Shown in pieces: positions 1 to 9,297 of a stretch of 64,000 nt of DNA. The stretch is taken from NCBI GenBank assembly GCA_902800345.1, contig CADCDO010000063.1, forward strand, positions 1 through 64,000. The letters are read 5' to 3'. How positions within the stretch are numbered: the first letter of the stretch is position 1; each line of letters starts with the position of its first letter. A model generated the notes under the pieces. The model saw only the letters and a program-made list of their open reading frames with translations. It was not told the origin of the DNA and made no database searches. This stretch comes from Fibrobacter succinogenes. GTDB taxonomy: Bacteria; Fibrobacterota; Fibrobacteria; Fibrobacterales; Fibrobacteraceae. The position numbers and the translations under genes are program-made.

Positions 1-591
1 CATTCGGGCAATCACGAAATCAAGTGGCTCGCCATCACAAATTTTGACGAATGGTATTTCTTCGACGTTAAGGACTTTATCCGCTATTTTGGGAACAAGA
101 CGAAACCGATATACGATCAGTTCCTAAAATTCAAGGCGAATCAGATGAGCGGGAACAAGACCTCCGACTTCTACAATGACATCGCGAAACCTGCCATCGA
201 CGATTTCCTCGCCTCCTGCGACATCAACGTTGTGCACTTCAATCTTGAGGATGCTTGTAAAAACGTCATTGCGCAAGCGCATGACCGCATCGGCTCGGCA
301 ATGAAACACGCAAGCGGTTCCGCTGCACTCGCCTCGCACGTCATTGCGAGCGAAGCGAAGCAATCTAATGCAGCGTGTCATCCTGAGCGGACCCTGGAGC
401 CGAAGGCGATAGGGAAAGTCGAAGGATCCAGTGAAGTTTTGCAAGTAAACAAGGTCCCTGAGCTTGCCGAAGGGCCGACCGCTGTTGTAGAAAAACGCGT
501 CTCTGACCTTGAAACCCAAGTCAACACCCTCGTCTATCAACTCTACGGCATTACCGATACCGAAGAGATAGAAGCTGTAGAGAAGAGGTAA
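1..591 (+). pseudogene. Remnant of a type IIG restriction-modification-like protein (5' end outside window)
   Basis: The frame is open from base 1, so the true start lies upstream. The first ~85 residues (ITNFDEWYFFDVKDF, then FYNDIAKPAIDDFL) resemble the N-terminal nuclease region of Eco57I-like enzymes that fuse nuclease and adenine methyltransferase. The last ~35 residues (LVYQLYGITDTEEIEAVEK) resemble the extreme C-terminus of the same family. The ~800 residues normally between them (methyltransferase and target recognition) are absent. In their place is translated repeat DNA, including HVIASEAKQS at about 340-370 and a GTCATCCTGAG-type element at 378-430. I infer an internally deleted, repeat-scarred remnant. 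Family assignment comes from remembered motifs; the missing upstream part could alter it. Confidence 0.55.
336..478 (+). repeat. Intergenic-type repeat inserted in frame in a coding region
   Basis: The segment contains cgtcattgcgagcgaagc, then tgtcatcctgagcgg, then gaaggatcc and ggtccctgagcttgccgaag. These are the same kinds of words that occur between genes at 17249-17470 and 56426-56570. Here they are read through without a stop. Confidence 0.6.
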
Positions 592-624
592 AGTTAAAAT
601 TTTAGTTAGAAATAAAGGATAAAT

Positions 625-1614
625 ATGAAAAAAACATCTGCAACTGAAAAGCAGAAGGAACTTGTTTTTACCATAATTCAAGATTTCTTGAAAAATCCTC
701 CTGTTGTAATATGGGGTTCTGGCGCAACAGCAGGTTTTGGTATGCCTGGGATGGGAACTTTAAATGATTGTTTGAAGAAAAAAATGAAGGATTTTGATGG
801 TTCATTAAATGATTTAGAAACGGAACTTGGTAATCCCAAATACGAATCGCAAATGCCTCTGATTAGGTCAATAATATGGAATGAAATAAAGGAAAATGAT
901 GAAAAAGTGCTTGGAAATTTTTTGAAGTGTCAAGATGATTTTCTTGGAATAAAGGAAATGATAGATGTTTTTTCTAAACCATATCCTAAAAACTTAAATA
1001 TAATAACAACGAATTATGATCGTGTTTTAGAGCATACTATGTCCTATTTTGACATTTGTTATACGGATGGCTTTTCGGGGCAGAATATGTCTATTTTTAA
1101 TGAAAATTTATTTAAAGAAAAAAGAATAACTGTTAAATTAGTTAAAGTCCATGGATCTTTGAATTGGTTTGATATCAACGGGAAAATAAGATACTCTTCT
1201 GTAGAGATTGCTGAGGCTCATAAGATTATTCCCCCTGGCAAAAAGAAATACGAAGAAGCGTATACAACGCCATATCGCGAATTAATCCAGCATTCTGACC
1301 AATTTATAAAGGCTGGGAAAAGTTTTCTTGTTGTTGGATTTGGTTTTAACGACCGCCATCTTACTCCAGAAATTCGCAATCAGGTGTCGAATGGGATTCC
1401 AATTGTATTGATATCAAAAAAAATTACTAATGAAGCAAAGAACGAATTAAAAAATGCGCACAAATATGTTTTTATTGAAGAGTCTACAAAAACGGGTTAC
1501 ACCCAATTTTATTACAAAAAAAATCAAAAAGAAAAAGAAGAAATGTGCGAAATTCATGGTAATTTTTGGCAATTAAAAGAATTTATGGAAGAAATTTTCA
1601 AAGGAGATGAATAA
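625..1614 (+). CDS. SIR2-like domain protein (probable NADase of a SIR2-HerA defence module)
   Basis: This 329-residue protein has a SIR2 Rossmann core. The nucleotide-binding segment is GSGATAGFGMPGMG (about 31-44). TTNYD is near 127-131 and holds the catalytic Asn. VKVHGSLNWFD near 173-183 holds the His expected of SIR2 enzymes, and VVGFGFNDRH lies in the C-terminal third. Such defence SIR2 proteins hydrolyse NAD+ when phage infection is sensed. The start ATG follows a good aaagga ribosome site. The HerA gene begins 2 bp after the stop, matching the described SIR2-HerA (Nezha) pair. The gene is AT-rich compared with the core genome. The SIR2 assignment is firm; the defence role comes from family knowledge and context. 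Confidence 0.88.
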   Translation: MKKTSATEKQKELVFTIIQDFLKNPPVVIWGSGATAGFGMPGMGTLNDCLKKKMKDFDGSLNDLETELGNPKYESQMPLIRSIIWNEIKENDEKVLGNFLKCQDDFLGIKEMIDVFSKPYPKNLNIITTNYDRVLEHTMSYFDICYTDGFSGQNMSIFNENLFKEKRITVKLVKVHGSLNWFDINGKIRYSSVEIAEAHKIIPPGKKKYEEAYTTPYRELIQHSDQFIKAGKSFLVVGFGFNDRHLTPEIRNQVSNGIPIVLISKKITNEAKNELKNAHKYVFIEESTKTGYTQFYYKKNQKEKEEMCEIHGNFWQLKEFMEEIFKGDE

Positions 1615-1616
1615 AA

Positions 1617-3290
1617 ATGAGTGGTGATATCATTGGCAAAGTTCAAAGTGTAGATACAGGAAATGTGACAATTACTGTTGAGAAAGAGGAACTCTTAAAC
1701 AGCGTCCAAATCAATCAAATCGTGACAATCGATTCTACAAAAGTAAACGAACGGATAATAGGCTTAATTGCGAAAATCATGCGAAAAGCTTCATCCGATA
1801 AAATAGATGAAGGCGATGTTGAGGTCCCTATTGAGAATGTGATAAAAGTTGTTTTAGTTGGAACTCTTATTGAAAGGTCCGGTACTGACAAGAATATTTT
1901 TAAAAGAACCTTAAATACGGTTCCTAGCATAAATGCGGAATGCCATCTTCTTCAAGATGAAGAACTTTCCAAATTTATGAACATTATATCGTCAAATAGT
2001 CCTAATCCACTTACGATAGGAAAATATACTATTTCCGAAAATTCAAATGCCAATTTAGATGGAAATAAATTTTTTCAACGGCATGCGGTGATCGTTGGTG
2101 GTACTGGTTCTGGTAAGTCTTGGACTGTTGCAAATGTTCTTGAAAAAGCCTCTAAATTAGAGTCTATAAATTGTATAGTTTTTGATTTGCATGGTGAATA
2201 TGAACCTCTGAAGGATTTTGGAAATGTTTCTTTGTTGCGAATAGCAGGACCATCGGATAGTGCATCTAATGAAAATGCAGTGTTTTTGCCTTATTGGCTT
2301 TTATCATATGAAGAGATGGAGGCCTTATTGCTTGACAGAAGTGATTCTAACGCCCCCAATCAAGCTCGAACTTTATTTGATTTGATTATAACTGAAAAAA
2401 AGAAAACATTAGAAGCTGTAAAGGATTCTGAGGTATTAAATAATTTCACAATTGAAAGTCCTGTTCCGTATTCGATTGAGAATGTTTTAGCTTTTCTAAG
2501 AGAGAAAGATGTTGAAATGGTTCCTGGTGCACGAACCGAAAAGCAGGGACCATTAAACGGAAAACTTACTCGTTTCATTCAACGTTTAGAAAGTAAAAGA
2601 AGTGATAAACGTTTGAATTTTATTTTTAGCTCAGAACAAGAACTAATGGATTATAATTGGTTTGAAAAACTAATCGGGAAACTACTCCATTTTGGAAATA
2701 AAAATGGCTTAAAAATAATTGATTTTTCGGAAGTCCCATCTGACATTCTTCCTTTGATAACGGGACTTGTCGGTAGATTAGTTTTCTCTATTCAACAATG
2801 GATGAATGCAGATTTACGACATCCAGTAGCTTTGTTCTGCGATGAGGCTCATTTGTATATTCCGGAAAAGGCTAATGGAGGTATGGAAGAAAAAGGCTTA
2901 CATAGTTTTGAAAGAATTGCCAAAGAAGGACGTAAATACGGTGTGTCTTTGGTGGTGATTAGTCAAAGACCTTCAGATGTAAATAAAACCGTTTTGAGTC
3001 AATGCGGTAATTTCATTGCGATGAGATTGACGAATCCCGATGATCAAAATGTTATTAAGCGTCTCTTCCCAGATAATCTAGGTGACTTTTCTGAAATGTT
3101 GCCTGTTTTGGATGTGGGCGAATGTCTGATTGTCGGTGATGCTTCTTTACTGCCAACAAGAGTTATTGTTGATGAGCCTTCTATCCATCCAAACAGTGCA
3201 ACAATTGATTTTTGGGATGAATGGAGTAAGAAGAAGACTGTAAACGGAATTGCCGACGCTGTTAAGGCATTGAGAATGCAGCATAAATGA
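1617..3290 (+). CDS. herA: HerA-like hexameric ATPase/translocase
   Basis: This 557-residue protein has the HerA/FtsK plan: an N-terminal HAS-barrel-like beta region (about 1-145), Walker A GGTGSGKSWT at 161-170, an IVFDLHGEYEPL segment, Walker B ALFCDEAHLYIP near 404-415, and the ERIAKEGRKYG / VISQRPSDVNK segment carrying sensor and arginine-finger residues. HerA forms hexameric rings. In SIR2-HerA defence it assembles with the NADase and couples ATP hydrolysis to its activity. It lies 2 bp downstream of the SIR2 gene and 16 bp upstream of the next, so co-transcription and translational coupling are likely. No NurA is present, which argues against a DNA end-resection role. Confidence 0.9.
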   Translation: MSGDIIGKVQSVDTGNVTITVEKEELLNSVQINQIVTIDSTKVNERIIGLIAKIMRKASSDKIDEGDVEVPIENVIKVVLVGTLIERSGTDKNIFKRTLNTVPSINAECHLLQDEELSKFMNIISSNSPNPLTIGKYTISENSNANLDGNKFFQRHAVIVGGTGSGKSWTVANVLEKASKLESINCIVFDLHGEYEPLKDFGNVSLLRIAGPSDSASNENAVFLPYWLLSYEEMEALLLDRSDSNAPNQARTLFDLIITEKKKTLEAVKDSEVLNNFTIESPVPYSIENVLAFLREKDVEMVPGARTEKQGPLNGKLTRFIQRLESKRSDKRLNFIFSSEQELMDYNWFEKLIGKLLHFGNKNGLKIIDFSEVPSDILPLITGLVGRLVFSIQQWMNADLRHPVALFCDEAHLYIPEKANGGMEEKGLHSFERIAKEGRKYGVSLVVISQRPSDVNKTVLSQCGNFIAMRLTNPDDQNVIKRLFPDNLGDFSEMLPVLDVGECLIVGDASLLPTRVIVDEPSIHPNSATIDFWDEWSKKKTVNGIADAVKALRMQHK

Positions 3291-3306
3291 ATTTATAGGG
3301 GTTTTA

Positions 3307-5505
3307 ATGAGTTTTAGTATCAATTGTTTGGAAATAACAGCGAAAAAATACCAATGGAAATTAAGTAGAAACCTTTATAAAAATCTTTTATCTGAAGAAG
3401 ATTATGAAGGTTTAGAAGATGATTCTCCATTCCAAAAGCGTTTTTTCTTTAATGATTTCTACGGACATAATCAAGAAGGTAAGTTAGAAAAATCGCCAAA
3501 TTCATTCAATTCTGATTTATTTTTTGGGAAAAATATCAATATTCAAGCAATTGTTGGAAAAAATGGTTCTGGCAAAAGTACGTTAATGGATTTGTTGTAC
3601 GTGATGATAAATAATTATTCATGTATATTTACAGATCAGATGCAGCAGCCAAGGAGAAAGAAACGCAAATCAAATTTCTATGTATACGGATTATATGCAA
3701 ATCTATACTTTAAAAGCGATAAAGGCGAATTTCTATTAGAGAGCCAAAACAAAAAAATTTCTCTTTATCAACGAAGATATTCCCTTTGTTCTTTACTTCA
3801 AAAAAAATGGGAAAAAGTATCTTTTGGCGAATTTGATATTGATAATTACAAAGAATTAAATGATTATTTTGCAAAGCAAATTGCATTACAATTTTTCTAC
3901 ACGATTGTTTCGAATTATGCAATGCTGTCGCTTATTCCTTCAAGTTATTATGCAGCATGTTCAGAACTTATATTAGAGAAAGGCAAATGGAAAAAAAAAT
4001 TAGATAATTTTAGTGGGCATTCTTGGATTCAGCGAATCTTTCATAAAAATGATGGATATATATGCCCTATTGTTTTGAATCCAATGAGAAAGGATGAAGG
4101 GGTGATAGATGTGGCGAAGGAAATGCAACTTTCTAAATATAGATTGATTTCTTTACTTATTTATGCAAAAAAAAATGGCTTTTCATTTGATGATAGATAT
4201 GAATTAAAAAGAATTGAAGTTGTTTTTGAAAACCAACATGCTTTGCAGAAACTTAGTGAACGATGGAAAAAATTTAGAGAATTTGATGATGCAGGAAATG
4301 TTAAACCGGCAGATGTAAACAAGGTTGTTAAAATTGTTGACGAATGGCTGAATGACCCTAATAGTGTTTGTAAGTTAATAGTTGAAAAATTTGATCTTAA
4401 TATTTCTGCAAAAACAGAACTTTTAAAAAAAGCGAAAAAAATAGCCTTGGCGTATTTACAGGATAAAATTCTTTCATTACCCAACTATTATTCGTATAAA
4501 AATTTTTCAGAAGGAGGTGCTGAGGATCTTGAAATTAAGGACATTGACATAGTCAAAAAAGAAAATTTAGAAGAACTGATAAAGGCGATTTCTTTAGATC
4601 CATCGCATGTAGTCACAAAAATACATCAAGTTGTAAATTTTCTTTGCATTAAAGATGAAAATACATTATTGAAAAATGTTAATAAGTTTGGCATTATTCC
4701 GTATGAAGATTATGAAATGGCGATAAGAAATTGCATTGCAGAAAATAAAGAAAAATGGAATAATTATTCAGAAAGGGATATCAATTGTTTTAATCCCCCA
4801 TTCATCCACATTGAGCCATGGAATGAAAACAAGGCTGATGAAAATCGTGATTTTTCGTTGGATGAAATTATAGAAAACTTGCCGCCATCTGTGTGTGATT
4901 ATAGAATTTATTTGTATGACAAAATAGAAGGAAAAGATGTCCTTTATGACAGAATGAGTTCTGGTGAACTTCAATTGTTGCAGACGATTTCGACTCACCT
5001 ATACCATGTTCGAAATATAATGTCTGTAGATGGAAGTCGGCTTCGTTATGAAAATATCAATATGATATTTGATGAATTGGAATTGTGTTTCCATCCTGAA
5101 TATCAAAGAATTTTTGTGAAAAAACTAGTTGATATTTTGAAAAATCTGAAATTAACTGACACGCATTCATTTAATATTTTCTTGATAACGCATTCTCCAT
5201 TTGTTTTATCAGACTTACCTCCAGAACGCATACTCTATTTGAAAGATGGCTCTATGGACACGAACGTGAAAATCAGCACTTTTGCTGGAAATATCGGAGA
5301 AATGTTTTACGACTCATTTTTCTTAGAGAGTACAATTGGAGCTTTTGCAGAAGAGAAAATAAAACGATTAATTGATATTCGAAATGGTTTAAATCCTAAT
5401 ACAAAATCCCCTTTTACAGGAGACGAAAAGAAAGAATTTGAAAAAGAGAGAATGGTAATACTAAACAAAGTTGGGGATCCAGTTCTTAAGAGCCTGCTTG
5501 AGTGA
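3307..5505 (+). CDS. ABC/RecF-type ATPase, PtuA-like
   Basis: This 732-residue protein has a split ABC-type ATPase head: Walker A GKNGSGKST at about 84-92, signature MSSGELQLLQ near 549, Walker B NMIFDELELCFHP near 584-596 with the catalytic Glu, and a switch His in FLITHSPFVLSDLP near 625. The ~450 residues between Walker A and the signature are Lys- and aromatic-rich. They probably form an arm rather than a long coiled coil. An HNH nuclease follows immediately. ATPase plus HNH matches the Septu (PtuA-PtuB) arrangement, although this ATPase is large. The gene is strongly AT-rich. A start at ATG 3307 follows a plausible ggggtttta leader. Whether it works with SIR2-HerA is not known. Confidence 0.8.
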   Translation: MSFSINCLEITAKKYQWKLSRNLYKNLLSEEDYEGLEDDSPFQKRFFFNDFYGHNQEGKLEKSPNSFNSDLFFGKNINIQAIVGKNGSGKSTLMDLLYVMINNYSCIFTDQMQQPRRKKRKSNFYVYGLYANLYFKSDKGEFLLESQNKKISLYQRRYSLCSLLQKKWEKVSFGEFDIDNYKELNDYFAKQIALQFFYTIVSNYAMLSLIPSSYYAACSELILEKGKWKKKLDNFSGHSWIQRIFHKNDGYICPIVLNPMRKDEGVIDVAKEMQLSKYRLISLLIYAKKNGFSFDDRYELKRIEVVFENQHALQKLSERWKKFREFDDAGNVKPADVNKVVKIVDEWLNDPNSVCKLIVEKFDLNISAKTELLKKAKKIALAYLQDKILSLPNYYSYKNFSEGGAEDLEIKDIDIVKKENLEELIKAISLDPSHVVTKIHQVVNFLCIKDENTLLKNVNKFGIIPYEDYEMAIRNCIAENKEKWNNYSERDINCFNPPFIHIEPWNENKADENRDFSLDEIIENLPPSVCDYRIYLYDKIEGKDVLYDRMSSGELQLLQTISTHLYHVRNIMSVDGSRLRYENINMIFDELELCFHPEYQRIFVKKLVDILKNLKLTDTHSFNIFLITHSPFVLSDLPPERILYLKDGSMDTNVKISTFAGNIGEMFYDSFFLESTIGAFAEEKIKRLIDIRNGLNPNTKSPFTGDEKKEFEKERMVILNKVGDPVLKSLLE

Positions 5506-5515
5506 CAGTTTAAAG

Positions 5516-6640
5516 ATGATAAAAATAAAACTATTAGAAAATGATACCTTACGCAAAGATTTGGAGAAAATTCATTGGGATTGGTTCTCCGAAAGAGCAA
5601 AGACTACATGTAGTTGGGATAAATCTTTAACTTATAAGGATTTCATAAAAAATAATATTATTTATGCAACTGCTACAGAGCTAAATGGACTTACAAATTC
5701 TCAAAAGGACGACTTGTTTGATCGGCGGTTGCAAGAATTAATCGTTGGCCCTGATGATATAAAACAAAAAGGCTTAAATTTCTTTTATAGGTGGATAATT
5801 TTAAATGGTAAAATGCAAAAATATCCTAAGCAGAAAGGTGTTGCACTTCTTCAAGATCAAGAAGATTATAATAAAAAAATTGATCATTTGAAAATAGCGT
5901 TTGGATATGATGATTTTTGCACACCAAAGGAAAGCAGAGGATGGTACAAGGAATTTAAGCAAAAATATAAATGTGATTGGTCTGCTGAGATTTTTTGTGA
6001 TAAGTTAAATATAGATGTGTGCCCATATTGTAATAGAGAGTATACTTTTCTTGCGGAGCTATTTAATGGATTAAGAAAACGTCTATCAGAAATAGATCAT
6101 TTTTTCCCACAAAGTATTTATCCTTATTTTTCATGTTACCTTTACAATTTTATTCCGTCATGTTTACTTTGTAATCATGGGAAAAAGGAAAAAGTAAAGG
6201 GTATTGTATATCCATATGAAAATGAGTTTGGGAATAGGGCAAAATTTAATGTGAAATTAAAGAATGGAGGAACAATATCCCTACCATGCGATACTAATGA
6301 TGTCCAAGTTCAGCTAAAGTTGAAGGGGAGTCGTTTTGTACGTCGTAAAATTCAGAAATCTGATAAAATGTTTTGTATAAGTGCAATCTATAATGAACAC
6401 AAAACTGAAATAAATGACTTGTTACGACGTTACTATCATTATGGAGCAAATAAAAGCAAAGATTTATATAGATTATTTAATTTTGGAGGAATTGTTCAAA
6501 ATGGGGAAATTCCAAAATATTTTCGGGACATTTTGTTGGGAATACCTTTAGATGTTGGGGAAAAACAATATCCATTACGTAAATTTAAAGAAGATGTTAT
6601 TGAACAATTCGATGAAACCTACAAAGAAATGAAAAAGTAA
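5516..6640 (+). CDS. HNH endonuclease, PtuB-like
   Basis: The HNH core sits in the middle of a 374-residue protein: VCPYCNREY near 167-175, EIDHFFPQSIYP near 193-204 with the catalytic Asp-His, and NFIPSCLLCNHGKK near 210-223 with the second Cys pair and Asn. This is the zinc-bound HNH arrangement of PtuB and retron-type effectors. The frame is open from a TTG at 5471 inside the ATPase gene. I prefer ATG 5516, 10 bp after the ATPase stop, because it avoids the overlap. The ~165-residue N-terminal region is not recognised and may bind the ATPase. It is longer than the PtuB proteins I recall, so a divergent subtype is possible. Confidence 0.8.
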   Translation: MIKIKLLENDTLRKDLEKIHWDWFSERAKTTCSWDKSLTYKDFIKNNIIYATATELNGLTNSQKDDLFDRRLQELIVGPDDIKQKGLNFFYRWIILNGKMQKYPKQKGVALLQDQEDYNKKIDHLKIAFGYDDFCTPKESRGWYKEFKQKYKCDWSAEIFCDKLNIDVCPYCNREYTFLAELFNGLRKRLSEIDHFFPQSIYPYFSCYLYNFIPSCLLCNHGKKEKVKGIVYPYENEFGNRAKFNVKLKNGGTISLPCDTNDVQVQLKLKGSRFVRRKIQKSDKMFCISAIYNEHKTEINDLLRRYYHYGANKSKDLYRLFNFGGIVQNGEIPKYFRDILLGIPLDVGEKQYPLRKFKEDVIEQFDETYKEMKK

Positions 6641-6659
6641 GTTTTTTCTGATAGGGTCT

Positions 6660-7604
6660 GTGTATATGATAGACAAATTACTTGAAAATATCGTATCAAA
6701 GGAATTGGCTTCTAAAGAAGACTTAATGGGCTATGAAGCGGAAAAGCAAACTGCCCATTATTTAAAGCGCAAATTTTTTGACCATCCTGAAATTCATGTC
6801 CTTAACAATCTTCGATTCAAATGCTTGACCGACGATGGCGATTATACTCAAATAGATCATCTTGTTATTACGCCGTATTGCTTCATTGTTATAGAAACAA
6901 AGAGTTGGACTGGCGGGATGAAATATGATGAAGATGGAAATTGCTGGTATCTATCAAAAGAGGACTACGAATGGCATCCGAGTAAAGAAAGTCCTATCTA
7001 TCAAGCGAAAATCCAGTCTGAAGCGTTAAGAAAAGTTTTGCAGAATAACAAAGAAACCCTTAGAAAGAAATTTCTCTTTCTTCAAGGAGGATTTCAGAAT
7101 TATCCTGTCCATTACTTAGTTGCTTTGCATGGCGAATCTAATGTGGTAAAGCCTGACAAACCATGTAAATTTGACGGAACGGTCCTTAAATCCGAAGTTA
7201 TTCCGGATAAGGTTCTCGAAATTTATGAGAGCTATAAAAAAACGGACACGGTAAAGAATTTTGTAAAAGACGCCATCCTGAAAAACGATTCTCTTTGGTT
7301 GTTGCCGGAAGAAGATATAGTAAAGACTATAGCTTTTTTAAAAGACATTCACCGTCCGCAGTATTTTTATAAAAAAATCGAGGAAGAACAGGCAAACTGT
7401 AAATGTGGAAACGTTCTTTCGTTTGAAAAGAATAGGGAAACTAAGAAATGGGAAGCTATTTGCAAATCCTGTGGATTGGTCAAACCGTTTTCGATTAAAT
7501 GTCGTAAGTGTAAGAACCCATTAAAGTTATTTGAAGCAGGATGGCCTAGAAAGAAAATTGTATTTTGCAAATATTGTGATGAATATCGAATAGTGAAGGA
7601 ATGA
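6660..7604 (+). CDS. NERD-domain protein with C-terminal zinc ribbons
   Basis: The N-terminal half is a NERD (nuclease-related) domain. It has GYEAEKQTAHYLKRKF near the start, then YTQIDHLVITPYCFIVIETK (about 72-91). Here the Asp, Glu and Lys match the PD-(D/E)xK catalytic pattern (D76, E89, K91). The last ~70 residues hold Cys pairs (CKCG, CKSCG, CRKC, CKYC), consistent with two zinc ribbons that may bind nucleic acid. GTG 6660 is one possible start and ATG 6666 an equally good one. It lies 19 bp after the HNH gene and 10 bp before the next. NERD proteins often occur in defence loci, but no specific system is recognised. Confidence 0.8.
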   Translation: MYMIDKLLENIVSKELASKEDLMGYEAEKQTAHYLKRKFFDHPEIHVLNNLRFKCLTDDGDYTQIDHLVITPYCFIVIETKSWTGGMKYDEDGNCWYLSKEDYEWHPSKESPIYQAKIQSEALRKVLQNNKETLRKKFLFLQGGFQNYPVHYLVALHGESNVVKPDKPCKFDGTVLKSEVIPDKVLEIYESYKKTDTVKNFVKDAILKNDSLWLLPEEDIVKTIAFLKDIHRPQYFYKKIEEEQANCKCGNVLSFEKNRETKKWEAICKSCGLVKPFSIKCRKCKNPLKLFEAGWPRKKIVFCKYCDEYRIVKE

Positions 7605-7614
7605 AATAAATTCA

Positions 7615-9276
7615 GTGTCTCTATCCACAAAGAAATCAAAACCTAATCTCATTTATGCACTTAACGCAAATGGGAAACCGATACACATTGACAGTGTACC
7701 GAATGGATTTTCTTGTGGTTGCAGATGCCCTCGATGTGATAGTATACTTCAAGCGAGAAATGGGGGCAACGAAAGGGCTCATCATTTTGCCCACAAGGAT
7801 GGGGCTGACTGCGTTGGTGCAGTCGAATCAGCAATACATTGTTTGGCAAAGGAGATTCTGAAAGAATCCTTATGCGTCATGCTTCCCGATAATGCAGGCG
7901 AGTTACGATTCGACAAAGTTGAAGCAGAAAGAAACTTTCCTGATTTGAAACTAAGACCTGATTGTGTTGGTTATTATGGTGGAAAATCGCTTTGGATTGA
8001 ATTCAAGCGTACACATGAGGTGGATGCCCACAAGGCGGGTAAAATCATTTCTGCTCGCATTGATTGCGTTGAAATCGACTTAAAAGAATGTGAGCAAGAT
8101 AAAGAAAAATTGCGTGAATTCATTACTCAAAATTCCGAAAATAGAAAATGGATATATAGCAGCGAATATGGTGTAGGCTTAGCGGAACATGCAGCCTCTA
8201 ATCGTAATTCTTCTAAAAAGGATGATTCCGATTTAGAGGGTGTTAAATTAAAGCGTCATTTCGCTATAGATGATGATAGTAAGTTGATAGATTTGAGAGT
8301 CCCCTCAGAATTTGACGCAATTAATCATACCTATTATTGTCCGAATTGTGGCAATGAGGTTGTTTTGAGTGTTGATGATGAGAGCAAATACACTTTCGTT
8401 CATTTGGAAGAAAATGACTCTTGTGATGATGAAATGTATTTGAGAGGAACTGCTGTTGCTGCGATTCATCAAGCATTTGTTGAGTCCCCGAAATTTATAA
8501 TTGAAGTGCCTCAATATCGTTCCTGTAAACAGGGTGATAAATGCCCGTTCAATCAGGATTGTAAAGCTCCTACAACTCAACGATATGATTTGAAATCGCA
8601 TCGTTATCTCAAGTGTGAAAAGGACTATAAATTCAATGATGTTCCATATCGGACTGATTTGGTTTTTTATAGAGATGACGTTTTAAAGGATTCTATAGAA
8701 GTCCGTGTCAATACAGAAAATTTTTATCTTGAACTTGAAACTCCTCGTCGCTTAATTGATGTTACGGTTCATAATGAAAAAGATATTTGTCAATTGGAAA
8801 AAGGATTGAATGGTTTTGACAAGATTCGCTTCTTGGGATTTAATCAGGACTCCAAAGAAAAGGTTGATCCAAAAGAAATTCAAAATGAAGTTCTGAAATA
8901 TACAGTTTATGCTAGCGGGAAGATTCATATAGGTTTGGTCAAATGTACAGAAATACGCTTTGGTCTTAATAGAACGAGTATTTTGAGGGAAGGAGTCTTT
9001 ACAAAAACAACAGGTTATATTGACGATATGTATGTTTACCTGCTTTTCCGCTACAAGATGTTGTGGAAGGATTTGTGTTTGTGTCGATTGTGTTGCTATT
9101 TAAAAGTTGGTTGGAATAGAGAATACATTTGTTCTCGGTACAAAACGGTAGGAACGCCTAGAAACCCGTTAAATGATAACAGTTCTCCAAAGGGATGTGC
9201 CTATTTTAGAATGAATTATAATATTCAGAATCAAGAAAGTGCATTGAACGAAGAAATGGAAATTGAAGAGTTATAA
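7615..9276 (+). CDS. CoiA-like protein with two zinc-finger/nuclease-like modules
   Basis: Residues 1-190 look like a competence-protein CoiA-type module: CGCRCPRC at 34-41, RAHHFAHKDGADC at 54-66, then RPDCVGYYGGKSLWIEFKRT at 114-133. That gives a D...E-x-K nuclease pattern (D116, E129, K131). A second, diverged module follows: YYCPNCGNEVVLS near 240, FVHLEENDSC near 262, and PYRTDLVFYRDD near 343 with IEVRV where the Lys would be, so it is probably catalytically dead. A Cys-rich C-terminus (CLCRLCCYLK, then NDNSSPKGCAYFR) ends the protein. The start is GTG 7615 after aaggaatg. The role is unknown; the locus suggests nucleic-acid processing in defence rather than natural transformation. Confidence 0.65.
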   Translation: MSLSTKKSKPNLIYALNANGKPIHIDSVPNGFSCGCRCPRCDSILQARNGGNERAHHFAHKDGADCVGAVESAIHCLAKEILKESLCVMLPDNAGELRFDKVEAERNFPDLKLRPDCVGYYGGKSLWIEFKRTHEVDAHKAGKIISARIDCVEIDLKECEQDKEKLREFITQNSENRKWIYSSEYGVGLAEHAASNRNSSKKDDSDLEGVKLKRHFAIDDDSKLIDLRVPSEFDAINHTYYCPNCGNEVVLSVDDESKYTFVHLEENDSCDDEMYLRGTAVAAIHQAFVESPKFIIEVPQYRSCKQGDKCPFNQDCKAPTTQRYDLKSHRYLKCEKDYKFNDVPYRTDLVFYRDDVLKDSIEVRVNTENFYLELETPRRLIDVTVHNEKDICQLEKGLNGFDKIRFLGFNQDSKEKVDPKEIQNEVLKYTVYASGKIHIGLVKCTEIRFGLNRTSILREGVFTKTTGYIDDMYVYLLFRYKMLWKDLCLCRLCCYLKVGWNREYICSRYKTVGTPRNPLNDNSSPKGCAYFRMNYNIQNQESALNEEMEIEEL

Positions 9277-9297
9277 ACTTTTTAGAGGGAACATCCT

